60,802 nucleotides of DNA from Bacillota bacterium (GTDB lineage Bacteria > Bacillota > Clostridia > Christensenellales > UMGS416). Made by a program: the position numbers and the translations under genes. The DNA is taken from contig JAEYYW010000084.1 of NCBI GenBank assembly GCA_023428265.1, positions 1-60,802 of the forward strand. The letters run 5' to 3'. Positions 42,215 to 50,769 of the stretch are shown one piece after another. Below the pieces are notes generated by a model. It searched no databases and had not been told where the DNA came from. It saw only the letters and a program-made list of their open reading frames with translations. Each line of letters begins with the position of its first letter. Position 1 is the first letter of the stretch.

Positions 42215-42649
42215 TTAGGAAAGCCGTTTGGTTTTATAACTGATGGATATCATATTGGACCCGGTGTATTGCCCGGCGATTTCCAGCTCGTATTCCAGCG
42301 CGATCTCGCCGGCATCCTCACCAAGCTCAATTTCCATTACCGTGGGCAGGATTGACATCTCCATGGACCCGGCCGGCGTTTTGTAAACATTGTAGCTTTT
42401 TTTGCCCTCGCTGAACACCATATGCGTGGTCGTGAAGCCACGGCGGATTAACGACACGATCCGGTCAGACACCATGAGCAGCGTCATCGACTTGCCCATC
42501 CCGCTGGCTTCGCTCTCCTCATACTCCAGGCAGAAAGCTCCGTCCGAATGGTAAAGCCGCCCTTCGGTCATCATCTCCATCCGGTTGGTGTCGCCGCTGG
42601 GTACAGTCTGCTCCGCGACGATGCTCAGCATCACGTTTTTTTCAGGCAC
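42215..42649 (-). CDS. DUF1934 protein (YwiB-like)
   Basis: A 144-residue calycin-like beta-barrel protein of the DUF1934 family. Seen are MEMMTEGRLYHSDGAFCLEYEESEASGM near the start, GSMEMSILPTVMEIEL and LEYELEIAGQYTGSNMISIS near the end. The function is unknown; the Bacillus homologue ywiB lies beside argS, whereas here it heads a signalling operon. The start is GTG 42649, eight bases after AGGAG. Confidence 0.88.
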   Translation of the reverse strand: MPEKNVMLSIVAEQTVPSGDTNRMEMMTEGRLYHSDGAFCLEYEESEASGMGKSMTLLMVSDRIVSLIRRGFTTTHMVFSEGKKSYNVYKTPAGSMEMSILPTVMEIELGEDAGEIALEYELEIAGQYTGSNMISISYKTKRLS

Positions 42650-42678
42650 AGCTCAGGCTCCTTGATCCTATTAGGAGA

Positions 42679-42706
42679 ATTATACCATATTCAGGCTGCG
42701 CAACAA
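42679..42706 (-). promoter_or_regulatory. Promoter of the DUF1934-MBL-kinase-regulator operon
   Basis: TTGTTG (42701-42706), a 16-base spacer and TATAAT (42679-42684) on the minus strand. Confidence 0.55.
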
Positions 42707-42733
42707 AGAGGGATGGAAGCCCCATAATACTTA

Positions 42734-42762
42734 TTGCCATATTCATATGCTTTTGATAGAAT
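42734..42762 (+). promoter_or_regulatory. Promoter of the GNAT gene
   Basis: TTGCCA (42734-42739), a 17-base spacer and TAGAAT (42757-42762). Confidence 0.55.
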
Positions 42763-42790
42763 AAATCACTTGTCTCAGGAGGTGGCTGGC

Positions 42791-43285
42791 ATGGAGCTGA
42801 GAGCGCTCACTGTTGATGATGGCATGGACGTCTATCAGATGCTTCAGGAGATCCCGAGGGACGAAAATGGATTCATGAACAGCGCATATGGCCAGTCGCC
42901 TGATGTGTTCCGCCAGTGGCTGGCCCACAGCGCCGGAGTAGCCCGGGGCGAAGGCCTGGAAGACTGGCAGGTGCCGCAGAGCACCTATTGGCTCTATGCG
43001 GAAGGCAGGCCAGTGGGCATGGGCAAAGTGCGGCATCGGCTTACAGACAAGCTGCTCGCAGACGGCGGCCACATCGGCTATGCCATCCGGCCGGACAGCC
43101 GGGGCAAGGGCTATGGCAAGGCACAACTGCGGCTGCTGCTGGAGGAGGCCAAGAAGCTGGGAATCGCCAGGGTGCTGATCACGGTGCAGAACAGCAACAC
43201 GCCCTCAGTGCGCACGGCTCTCGCCTGTGGCGGAGTGATTGATAAGGTGACTGATGACAAGCATTATATCTGGATTGAGTGCTAG
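42791..43285 (+). CDS. GNAT-family N-acetyltransferase
   Basis: 164 residues. The acetyl-CoA-binding motif A is seen in HIGYAIRPDSRGKGYGKAQL, with the R-G-K-G-Y-G core, and the N-terminus MELRALTVDDGMDVYQML is typical. The substrate is unknown. ATG 42791 follows AGGAGG. The frame extending upstream to 42734 overlaps the promoter. The methyltransferase gene follows after 21 bases, so they form an operon. Confidence 0.9.
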   Translation: MELRALTVDDGMDVYQMLQEIPRDENGFMNSAYGQSPDVFRQWLAHSAGVARGEGLEDWQVPQSTYWLYAEGRPVGMGKVRHRLTDKLLADGGHIGYAIRPDSRGKGYGKAQLRLLLEEAKKLGIARVLITVQNSNTPSVRTALACGGVIDKVTDDKHYIWIEC

Positions 43286-43306
43286 CACATCGGAAAGGAG
43301 AAGCCA

Positions 43307-44206
43307 ATGGATCATTTCTGGTCAAATTACGTGCAGACATCAGAAGAACTCTATTCCAACCGGGCCCTTCGGTTTCGGGAGGACAATGGCAGCCTTTGGA
43401 TTTCGGCAATGAAGATTGCCGACGGCATGTCCGTGCTGGAGGTGGGCTGCGGCGGCGGAATTTTCTGCCACAGGATCAAGACCATCCTGCCGCGCTGCAC
43501 CGTGACTGGTCTGGACCGCGACGGCGGCCACATCGCCTTTGCCCGGCGTAAAACGGAAGAGCTGGGCCTGGACTGCTCCTTTGTGCAGGGCGATGCGCTG
43601 GCTCTTCCCTTCGCTGACAACAGCTTTGACGCCACCACATCGCACACCGTGATCGAGCATGTGGAAACCGGCGGCTTTCTGCGCGAGCAGCTTCGGGTGC
43701 TGAAACCGGGCGGTGTGATTTCCGTGCTGTCTGTGCGCACAAGCCTGAACGTAAACCCGGAAAACTGGCTGCCGGAAGACCCCGAGGAAGCCGCGCTGCT
43801 GGAAAAGGCCTGGAAGCCGTCATGCGATCTGGACAAACAGCATGGTGTGGCGCAATATGAGAAGAAGGCTGAATCCGAGTTCCCCCTGGCGCTGGAGCAG
43901 GCTGGGTTTGCCGCAGTGAATGTGGATTTCTTTTCAGTGACCACCTATGCGCCGGACAATGCCAGCTGCCCCCGCGAGCTGGCCCTGCGCCAGATCAACG
44001 ACAACCGTCTGGGCGCGCTGGCCTCGGTGGAAAAGGCGCTGCGCCGCTCCCCCGGCGCGCTGACCGACGCAGAGCGGGAGCGTTTGCTCTCCTTGATCAA
44101 CAAGCGGTATGACCGGCGCGTGGTGCTCTATGAGCGCGGCGAGAAGCTCTGGGACATCTCCACATCCACCGTGATGGCGGTGACCGGCGTCAAACCGGGC
44201 TGCTGA
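43307..44206 (+). CDS. Class I SAM-dependent methyltransferase
   Basis: 299 residues. Motif I is VLEVGCGGGIFC (about residue 43), the acidic end of strand 2 is LDRDGG, motif II is DALALPFADNSFDATTSHTVIEHV and motif III LRVLKPGGVISVLS. The C-terminal extension (about 170-299) probably recognises the substrate, which I cannot name. AAGGAG lies before ATG 43307. It is second in the operon with the GNAT gene and ends at a good terminator. Confidence 0.88.
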   Translation: MDHFWSNYVQTSEELYSNRALRFREDNGSLWISAMKIADGMSVLEVGCGGGIFCHRIKTILPRCTVTGLDRDGGHIAFARRKTEELGLDCSFVQGDALALPFADNSFDATTSHTVIEHVETGGFLREQLRVLKPGGVISVLSVRTSLNVNPENWLPEDPEEAALLEKAWKPSCDLDKQHGVAQYEKKAESEFPLALEQAGFAAVNVDFFSVTTYAPDNASCPRELALRQINDNRLGALASVEKALRRSPGALTDAERERLLSLINKRYDRRVVLYERGEKLWDISTSTVMAVTGVKPGC

Positions 44207-44244
44207 GCTTCCCCGCCATTGTAAAAGTTGCACGCAAGAAAATA

Positions 44245-44270
44245 AGGATGCCGCGAAACTGCGGCATCCT
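44245..44270. terminator. Bidirectional terminator
   Basis: AGGATGCCGC (44245-44254) pairs with GCGGCATCCT (44261-44270), followed by TTTTG on the plus strand and by TTATTTTC on the minus strand, between convergent genes. Confidence 0.85.
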
Positions 44271-44286
44271 TTTGCATTGCCCTCCC

Positions 44287-45039
44287 TTAGTCCTCCGCGA
44301 GGCGGCAGTATTGAGCGATGACATACCCCTTGGAGGACCCGAGCTCAACCTCTAGCCATGTTTTTCCGCCCACAGTGGTCTTGGATTTCACAATGAGGCT
44401 TGTGCCGGAGCGGACCGACCCGATCACATCATGGTCAGTGCCGGCCTCTTCCCGCACATTCAGCGCGGAGTTGCAGAAAACGGTGCAGACGCGGTCGCCG
44501 TCGTCGCTGCCCACCGTCACATACTTGGCTTGCACATAACCTGTCTTCCCATCATACTTCACCTTCAGCCACTTTTTGCCGGTCTCCACCATCAGCACGG
44601 TGAACTCCGCGTCTTTCGGGATCTGCGCCAGGCTTTTGGCGCTGGTGGAAGCCGACTTGCGCAGGGTCAGGTGTTCTGAGACGTCCGCCTTGCCGATCAC
44701 CGGATCAATGGACAGACTGCTGCCGCCGGACGGGTCAGCTGTGGGTTTCGGCGACTGTGTCGGTTTCGGCGTGTCTTCTTCCCCGGGGTCTCCGGTGTCA
44801 TCCGGTTGGGTTGTGAGATCCGGCTGCGCCGAGCCGGTGGGGTCCGGCTGGATTGTGGCAGGCTCCACCGAGGCAGTCGCGGCAGGCGTTTCCAGGTCGG
44901 TCGCAGCCGGGCTGTCTGTGACAAACCGGAGTGTTTGTGCAGGTTCTGTCTGATCCCCCGCCGAGACCGGCGCCTCATCGCATCCGCTGAGCAGAACAAG
45001 GAGCAAACCGGCCATCACGATGATCCTATACTTGGGCAT
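44287..45039 (-). CDS. Lipoprotein with two bacterial SH3 domains
   Basis: 250 residues: a lipoprotein signal peptide (VLLSGC at about residue 20), a Pro/Thr/Asp-rich stalk (about 40-120) and two SH3_3-type domains (about 125-185 and 190-250). These share LTLRKSAST.../LNVREEAGT... openings and WLKVKYDGKTGYVQAKYVT versus WLEVELGSSKGYVIAQYC. Such domains bind cell-wall peptides. No catalytic domain is present. ATG 45039 follows GGAGGG. It is monocistronic. Confidence 0.9.
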   Translation of the reverse strand: MPKYRIIVMAGLLLVLLSGCDEAPVSAGDQTEPAQTLRFVTDSPAATDLETPAATASVEPATIQPDPTGSAQPDLTTQPDDTGDPGEEDTPKPTQSPKPTADPSGGSSLSIDPVIGKADVSEHLTLRKSASTSAKSLAQIPKDAEFTVLMVETGKKWLKVKYDGKTGYVQAKYVTVGSDDGDRVCTVFCNSALNVREEAGTDHDVIGSVRSGTSLIVKSKTTVGGKTWLEVELGSSKGYVIAQYCRLAED

Positions 45040-45206
45040 TGCATTCCCTCCTGTTGGTCTGATTGTGCATGTTCGATTCGTGTGTCGGTATTGATTCCAT
45101 GGGCGGCATGATTGTTCCTGCAATGATAAATCTCGAATATTGATAAATAGTGTAATAGTTGTAAATAAATTGCAAACAAAAGCCATGCCTGCGTCAAAGC
45201 GCTGCA

Positions 45207-45238
45207 CAAAAAAAGGATGCCTGCATCAGGCATCCTTT
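45207..45238 (-). terminator. Terminator of asp23-fakA
   Basis: A perfect 12-bp stem (45212-45223 with 45227-45238) with a CAT loop. On the minus strand it is followed by a T run. It lies about 15 bases after the fakA stop. Confidence 0.88.
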
Positions 45239-45253
45239 ACCGATCATTAATGA

Positions 45254-46909
45254 TTATTCCACTGATACCAGATAATAATAGATTGGCTGACCGCCTTCAT
45301 AGGCTTCCGCGTCACAGCTGGGGATTTCCCGGCGCACCCGGTCGCGCAAGGCAATGGCATCTTCCTTCTTCACATCAGCGCCCCAATAGAAAGAGATCAT
45401 GCAGGCGTTTTCATCCGCCATCTTCCTGATCAGGTCCACCGTTACCTCGGCCACAGATTCACCCACGCTCTGGATTCCCTTGTCGCCGATGCCCAGGATG
45501 TTGTCCTTCTTGATGTCAAACCCATCAATTTGCGTGTCGCGCACCGAATAGGTGACCATGCCGGACTTCACCGAGCCAATGGCAGCGGCCATGTTCTCCG
45601 CATTTTCCTCCGCGGAGGCTTCGGGGTTGTATGCAAGGGCGGCCGAGATGCCCTGCGGCACTGTTTTGGTGGGCACCACAAAAACCTTGCAGTCCACAAG
45701 CTCCGCTGCCTGGCGGGCTGCCAGGATGATGTTGCTGTTGTTGGGCAGCACGATGACGCTCTTTGCGTTCACATCCCGAATGGCGGAAGCAATGTCCTCC
45801 GCGCTGGGATTCATCGTCTGGCCGCCTTCCACAAAGCCTTCCACCATGATGTCGTGGAAGATGCCTTTGATGCCCTGGCCGGCTGCCACGGCCACGATGG
45901 CCTGCTCCTTGGGCGGGGCGGGCGGTTTGTGGCCTGCGGCGGCAGCGTTTGCCCGCTGGATTTCGCGATTCTGCTCGCGCATGTTTTCAATCTTGATTGC
46001 CATAAGCTCGCCCAGCTGCAACGCATAGGTGAGCACCTTGTCCGGCGTTTCGGTGTGCACATGCACTTTCAGGAGGTCATCATCGTGCACCAGCACGATG
46101 GAGTCACCCAACCGCTCCAGCCGGTCACGCAACCGTTCCACTGAGGAGGTGTCCACTTCAGGCTTCAGGTTCTCGATCAGGAACTCGGTGCAGTAACCCT
46201 TTTCGATCACCTCATCGCCGGTGATGCCAATGGCCTGATGAATCGGGGCAGCGGCCTGCGGCGCTGGTTTGGCGTCGGCACTGATCATGCCGCCGCCGTG
46301 CAGCGAGTGCAGAAAGCCCTGATAAATCACCAGCAGGCCCTTGCCGCCAGCATCCACCACACCGGCTTTCTTCAGCACGTCCAGCATCTCGGGTGTCTTG
46401 GCAAGCGTGAGCTCGCCGAATGCCATCGCGGCGTCAGCAACGGCGGTAATATCGGTCTCGGTGGCGGCCCGCTTCACGGCTTCTTCCGCAAAGGCGCGGG
46501 AGACTGTCAGGATTGTGCCCTCGCGGGGCTTCATCACGGCTTTGTATGCCGTTTCCACACCGCTCTTCAGCGCTTCGGCAAACTGCTTGGCATCCAGTGT
46601 CGAAAGACCATCCACGCCGCGGGAAAAACCACGGAACAGCTGAGAAAGAATCACACCGGAGTTGCCCCTGGCGCCCTTGAGCGCTCCTCTGGCCAGCGCA
46701 TCTGCCACCGTGTGGCAGGTGACTTCCTGCAACGCCTGCACCTCGCGGCAGGCATTGGCCATTGTGAGAGACATATTGGTGCCAGTGTCGCCGTCCGGCA
46801 CCGGGAAAACGTTTAATTGATTGATCTCCGTTTTGTTGCTCTCGAGCATGGCGCCGCCATTCAGGATCATTTCCTTGAGCAGCGCGCCATCAATCCTGTC
46901 AAACCCCAA
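45254..46909 (-). CDS. fakA: Fatty acid kinase ATP-binding subunit / DAK2-domain protein (YloV-like)
   Basis: 551 residues. The N-terminal DAK2 (DhaL-type) kinase domain (about 5-200) carries NVFPVPDGDTGTNMSLTM, GARGNSGVILSQLFRG and DAGGKGLL. A middle region and a FakA-type C-terminal domain (about 300-551) follow, ending PIYYYLVSVE. FakA phosphorylates fatty acids bound to FakB (DegV) proteins; no degV gene is seen in this window. TTG 46909 is chosen because AGGAG lies seven bases before it and no ATG fits. The gene follows asp23 by 19 bases, the standard yloU-yloV pair. Confidence 0.92.
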   Translation of the reverse strand: MGFDRIDGALLKEMILNGGAMLESNKTEINQLNVFPVPDGDTGTNMSLTMANACREVQALQEVTCHTVADALARGALKGARGNSGVILSQLFRGFSRGVDGLSTLDAKQFAEALKSGVETAYKAVMKPREGTILTVSRAFAEEAVKRAATETDITAVADAAMAFGELTLAKTPEMLDVLKKAGVVDAGGKGLLVIYQGFLHSLHGGGMISADAKPAPQAAAPIHQAIGITGDEVIEKGYCTEFLIENLKPEVDTSSVERLRDRLERLGDSIVLVHDDDLLKVHVHTETPDKVLTYALQLGELMAIKIENMREQNREIQRANAAAAGHKPPAPPKEQAIVAVAAGQGIKGIFHDIMVEGFVEGGQTMNPSAEDIASAIRDVNAKSVIVLPNNSNIILAARQAAELVDCKVFVVPTKTVPQGISAALAYNPEASAEENAENMAAAIGSVKSGMVTYSVRDTQIDGFDIKKDNILGIGDKGIQSVGESVAEVTVDLIRKMADENACMISFYWGADVKKEDAIALRDRVRREIPSCDAEAYEGGQPIYYYLVSVE

Positions 46910-46928
46910 TCCCTGTCTCCTCCGTTTC

Positions 46929-47276
46929 TTACACGCGCACGCCTTCAACGACGATGTTCACCTTGTTGACCCGAAGGCCGGTGTCCTGCTCGACGTTGTA
47001 GCGGATGAGGTCTATGGCGGACTCCGCCACGACATTGATCGATGTGCCGTACTCCACAATCACATACATCGTGATCTGGACTTCCTCCCCGTTGGACGAC
47101 ACACGAACACCCTTGGCGTAATTCTCACGGTTCAGCAGCTCCGCAATGCCGTCGGCTGCCCGTTTGCCGGACATACCCACGATGCCATAGCATTGCTCAG
47201 CGGCCCTTCCGACCAGAGAAGCAATCACCTCGTTGGATATATTGATGACTCCATAATTTGTTGTGATATTGGCCAT
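46929..47276 (-). CDS. Asp23/Gls24-family protein (YloU-like)
   Basis: 115 residues with the Asp23 fold: NYGVINISNEVIASLVGRAAEQCYGIVGM at the start, VQITMYVIVEYGTSINVVAESAIDLIRYNVE in the middle and VNKVNIVVEGVRV at the end. The family is linked to envelope stress and lipid metabolism. It is directly upstream of fakA. In many Bacillota rpmB precedes this gene, but it is not present here. GGAGGG precedes the ATG. Confidence 0.93.
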   Translation of the reverse strand: MANITTNYGVINISNEVIASLVGRAAEQCYGIVGMSGKRAADGIAELLNRENYAKGVRVSSNGEEVQITMYVIVEYGTSINVVAESAIDLIRYNVEQDTGLRVNKVNIVVEGVRV

Positions 47277-47319
47277 TGCTATCCCTCCATTGCATTACCG
47301 CGCCAAGGAATCAGATACT

Positions 47320-47348
47320 ATATTACTTCATGTGGACGCCTCTTTCAA
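47320..47348 (-). promoter_or_regulatory. Promoter of asp23-fakA
   Basis: TTGAAA (47343-47348), a 17-base spacer and TAATAT (47320-47325) on the minus strand. The remaining part of the 271-base gap (47277-47547) holds only a hairpin. Confidence 0.6.
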
Positions 47349-47507
47349 GATTATTCATCCAGAGGCAGCCAAAATTCCGGATTTTGAAAAATCATGGTTG
47401 TTTCAAGGGAAATAACGTGAACAACTGTATCCGTATATCCGCTTGCATAGGAAACCAGCCGGGAACACTCCAAAATCCGGATCTATCGTGAACCCCAAGC
47501 CGGCTGA

Positions 47508-47533
47508 ATGGGTTGGCGCGAGAGCCAACCCAT
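47508..47533 (-). terminator. Hairpin after the S9 peptidase gene
   Basis: ATGGGTTGGC pairs with GCCAACCCAT across a six-base loop, 14 bases beyond the stop. No T run follows on the minus strand, so termination is uncertain. Confidence 0.5.
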
Positions 47534-47547
47534 CGCCGGGATGCTGA

Positions 47548-49617
47548 TTATTCCGTCCTTCCGCCGATGTGTTCGGCCAAAAAGTCCTGCAGGCGGGAGA
47601 AGAACTGCAGATAGTCCTCCGTGGTGTTGAAGCCGTGGCCGGCGTTGGGGAAATACATGTATTCCACATCCAGGTTTCGCGCTCTCATCGCTTCCACCAT
47701 CTGCTCCGATTCCTGCTTTGGCACGCGAACGTCGTTCCCGCCCTGGGCGATCAGCACGGGGATTTGAATTTGATCGGCGTGATAAAGCGGCGAGCGGGAT
47801 TTCATGAATTCCTCGTCTTTTGCCGGATCACCGATGGACTGGTAGAGCTGAACCATCTGCGGTTTCCAGTAGGTGGGTGAGTTCTGCACCAGCGTGATCA
47901 GGCTGGAAGGCCCAAACATATCCACCGCGCAGGCATACACATCGGGCGTGAAGGCTGCACCGGCCAGCGCCGCGTAGCCGCCGTAGGAAGCGCCCATGAT
48001 CGCCACGCGTTTGCGGTCGGCGAACCCCTGCTCCACCGCCCAGTTCACCGCATCGGTGAGGTCCTGCTGCATCTTGCCGCCCCACTCCCGGTCTCCGGCC
48101 ACAAGAAAATCCTTGCCATACCCGGTGCTGCCCCGGAAGTTCACCTGCAACACCAGATAACCCCGGTTGGCCAGCCATTGCACTTCGCCATTAAAGCCCC
48201 AGGTATCCCTGGCAGCCGGCCCGCCGTGCACATAGAGCACCATCGGCAGGTTTTTGCGCTCCGCCCCCACGGGGAATGTGGCATACCCATGGATGGTAAG
48301 GCCGTCTGACGCCTGATAGGAAATGGGTTCCATCTGCGCGAACTGGTATTGGCTCAGGTGGGGCGACTGATGAAACAGGTATTTGCTCTTTCGGTTTTCA
48401 ATGTCCACATAATACCAGGAACGGCCTTTCGTATCGCTTTCAAACCAGACAACCCAGTATTTGTCGTCACGGCTTGTGGAGGCAAAGCCAAAGTCGCCGT
48501 CGCTGAGCTCTGAAACATAATCCAGCTCGTCGCCGATGTCCTGCTCCAGCGCCTTCCATTCACTGCGCTCCCGGTTATAGCGCACGGCGGTTACGCGATC
48601 CTTCTTGATGTCCGTCCAGATGCTCTCCGCGTCATAAACAGGGTCGGCGTCAATCAGCGTGGTCTTGCCGGTGGCAAGGTCCATCTCCATGATGGCGGCG
48701 GTGTTGCGCCCGGTGGAGTCGGAATACTGAATCCGTTTGCCATCCATGGAAAAACCAAAGAACCCGCTGGTTTCTGTGTCCTCATAATCCCAGTGGAGTA
48801 TCTCTTTCCAATCAGAGCGGATGAAAGCGGCAGAATCGGAGCCGGCAGTCTTTTTGTAAAGCAGGCTCTCTCCCCCCTGGTCATCCAGCACCTTGGCGAT
48901 GCGGCATTTGCCCTCGTGATCCAGATACCAGGCGGACACATCGCCGGGGTTTTCCATGATGAGCTCGGTTTCACCGGTCGTGATGTCGCACCAATACAGG
49001 TCAAACACCTGCCCGTCACGGCCATTGGCCTGGAAGAAAATACCTTCGGGATTGTTTTCATCGGTTGCGACCAGGTAGGCCGTCGCCCCGGCCTTGCTGT
49101 ACAGCGTCGTTGACCGCCCGGTTTCGATGTCCACCGAATACAGGCTATAGTTTTCGTCACCGCCGTTGTCGATCATGAAGAGCACACGGCGGCCGTCGCC
49201 GGCCCAATCGAAATATGGGATGCCGCTGGCGCCCTCCGGATAAGGCACAGCCTTCTCCACGCCGGTGGAAACATCCATCACGACCACACTGTCGCCGCGG
49301 TTGTTTGGCAGGATGTGGCGATAGAGCAGGCGCTTGCCGTCGGCGGAGATGGCCGGATCGGTATATTCTGATGGCGCAAAGATCGCGTCCAGCGGGAGCA
49401 AGTCCGGTTCATTCTGATCGGAACCAGGGCGGGCAGACTGATGCGGTTTGGCGGAAGCGGTAGCCGGAGTCTTCGAGGAATCCAGCAGCTTTTCCCGGAT
49501 GTTGTCCACCGCGCGATCCACTGCCGATTTGATCCTTCCACAGCCGGACAAGGGCAGCACCGCAACCAGGATCAAAGCGACCAGGATGGGGATCAGCTTT
49601 TTCAAAGAGGGTTTCAT
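47548..49617 (-). CDS. S9-family (prolyl oligopeptidase/DPP-like) peptidase lipoprotein
   Basis: 689 residues: a lipoprotein signal peptide (LPLSGC near residue 26), a beta-propeller region (about 75-420) with repeated GKRxxY/YSVDIETG-type blades, and a C-terminal alpha/beta-hydrolase domain (about 430-685). The catalytic Ser is in MGASYGGYAAL, Asp in GGNDVRVP and His in NAGHGFN. It probably degrades oligopeptides outside the membrane. ATG 49617 follows GGAGG; the frame extends upstream without support. It is divergent from a small lipoprotein gene. Confidence 0.93.
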   Translation of the reverse strand: MKPSLKKLIPILVALILVAVLPLSGCGRIKSAVDRAVDNIREKLLDSSKTPATASAKPHQSARPGSDQNEPDLLPLDAIFAPSEYTDPAISADGKRLLYRHILPNNRGDSVVVMDVSTGVEKAVPYPEGASGIPYFDWAGDGRRVLFMIDNGGDENYSLYSVDIETGRSTTLYSKAGATAYLVATDENNPEGIFFQANGRDGQVFDLYWCDITTGETELIMENPGDVSAWYLDHEGKCRIAKVLDDQGGESLLYKKTAGSDSAAFIRSDWKEILHWDYEDTETSGFFGFSMDGKRIQYSDSTGRNTAAIMEMDLATGKTTLIDADPVYDAESIWTDIKKDRVTAVRYNRERSEWKALEQDIGDELDYVSELSDGDFGFASTSRDDKYWVVWFESDTKGRSWYYVDIENRKSKYLFHQSPHLSQYQFAQMEPISYQASDGLTIHGYATFPVGAERKNLPMVLYVHGGPAARDTWGFNGEVQWLANRGYLVLQVNFRGSTGYGKDFLVAGDREWGGKMQQDLTDAVNWAVEQGFADRKRVAIMGASYGGYAALAGAAFTPDVYACAVDMFGPSSLITLVQNSPTYWKPQMVQLYQSIGDPAKDEEFMKSRSPLYHADQIQIPVLIAQGGNDVRVPKQESEQMVEAMRARNLDVEYMYFPNAGHGFNTTEDYLQFFSRLQDFLAEHIGGRTE

Positions 49618-49737
49618 GGTTCCTCCAAAAAAAGTGAGAATTGACGATTTTCGGATATGAAAAGGATACAACAAATGTGGAGGGAGTACAAGGTTTGCCA
49701 AACCAAACAGGACATCAGCATCATCGCATCCATCAGT

Positions 49738-49766
49738 TTGACGCTATATTATTGAAGCTCTATAAT
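49738..49766 (+). promoter_or_regulatory. Promoter of the small lipoprotein gene
   Basis: TTGACG (49738-49743), a 17-base spacer and consensus TATAAT (49761-49766). Confidence 0.65.
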
Positions 49767-49785
49767 AAATTCTGAGGTGCTTCAT

Positions 49786-50361
49786 ATGAGGAAACATTTG
49801 ATTGCCCTTGTTGTTGCTCTAATTGCCATACTGCTGGGTGCATGCGGATTTGCTGATACAAACATCAACCACTATTTGGAAAGCGGGAAGCCGATTGACG
49901 ATTATGCAACCGATGTGATGCCAGACCTTGAAAGCCTACCCCACTATAACAGCATTGATTATCAGTTCTACGATAAGTACTCAATCTTAGGTGCCCCAAG
50001 ATCAATGCTGCTTGTTGTGGCTTATGATCAACAAACATATGAAGATGAAAAGCGCAAGATAGACGACAAATATACATTCTTGGATCATGCAGTTGAGGCC
50101 GAAGCGTGGCCGGAAACATTCTTAATGCCGGAATATGACTTTACAATAGAGGATTATCACTTCAGGGTGGTCGCCGGCAATGAAGAGGACTACACAGAGT
50201 ACCCCAAACGATTTGGTATGGTAGCCACGTCGGATGAGAAAAAGGAAATAGCCTACCTATACTTTTCTGATTATGACTTAGATTTCATCAGTTCACCGAA
50301 TGTGGATCAAACGATGACCGACTTTGTGAAAGAGTATTTCCGATATAACTGGTTGAAATAG
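49786..50361 (+). CDS. Hypothetical lipoprotein
   Basis: A 191-residue protein with a lipoprotein signal (MRKHLIALVV...LLGACG, lipobox Leu-Gly-Ala-Cys). An acidic, Tyr-rich soluble domain follows (YQFYDKYSILG, PEYDFTIEDYHFRVV, IAYLYFSDYDLDFISS). I do not recognise the family. ATG 49786 follows GAGGTG. The gene is clearly more AT-rich than its surroundings. Its TAG stop is followed in the same frame by a DUF559 remnant, suggesting a deletion or insertion junction. Confidence 0.75.
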   Translation: MRKHLIALVVALIAILLGACGFADTNINHYLESGKPIDDYATDVMPDLESLPHYNSIDYQFYDKYSILGAPRSMLLVVAYDQQTYEDEKRKIDDKYTFLDHAVEAEAWPETFLMPEYDFTIEDYHFRVVAGNEEDYTEYPKRFGMVATSDEKKEIAYLYFSDYDLDFISSPNVDQTMTDFVKEYFRYNWLK

Positions 50362-50631
50362 CAACTGGATAATCACAAATTCTACAGACAGCATCCATTA
50401 GGAAAATTCATTTTGGACTTCTACTGCCCTGCGGCAATGCTAATCATTGAGCTTGATGGAGAGATACACAGCAATCGTCAGGAGTATGATGAAACGCGAG
50501 GCAATAAGCTTAAAGCATCTGGGTTCAACGTGGTTCGATTCAAGAACGAGCAGGTGCTGTCGGATCTTAATGTGGTGCTGGATGAGATACGCCATTCGCT
50601 CTCACAACGATCAGAAGAGCCCAAAGTATAA
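50362..50631 (+). pseudogene. 5'-truncated DUF559 endonuclease-like remnant
   Basis: Starting at the codon directly after the lipoprotein TAG and in the same frame, 89 codons encode HKFYRQHPLGKFILDFYCP, IIELDGEIHSNRQEYDETR and GFNVVRFKNEQVL. These match the core of DUF559 (very-short-patch-repair-like nuclease fold), whose members usually have about 35-40 more N-terminal residues before KFxRQ. No start codon with a ribosome binding site is present for this part; TTG 50413 would remove conserved residues. The nuclease Asp/Glu-x-Asp residues remain but the gene is probably dead. Confidence 0.8.
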
Positions 50632-50650
50632 CGAATTAGTCGTTATAAGC

Positions 50651-50727
50651 GCTCCCCCTCTCACACTTGTGAGAGAGGGGAGCAGTACTCACCTCTCGGC
50701 CCTCTGACATATGTGAGAGGGTGGATG
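50651..50727. repeat. Two related hairpin repeats
   Basis: The first copy (50651-50683) is a stem GCTCCCC-CTCTCACA / TGTGAGAG-A-GGGGAGC. The second (about 50698-50725) is a less perfect CCCTCTGACA-TA-TGTGAGAGGG. The two share the CCCTCT-GACA/TGTGAGAGGG core. They lie between the DUF559 remnant and a hypothetical gene. The first could also terminate transcription. Confidence 0.65.
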
Positions 50728-50769
50728 GTTTCAACAGGTAGTATAGTGATCAGGTTGGAAGACTATTAC

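Noticed and set aside
43265..43285. GAGTGCTAGCAC resembling half of a CIRCE element.
   Set aside because: The second half-site with the nine-base spacer is missing, and the sequence lies in the end of the GNAT coding region.
47276..47491. 71-codon plus-strand frame between asp23 and the S9 peptidase gene.
   Set aside because: It overlaps the asp23 promoter and has no start signal. rpmB was looked for here and not found.
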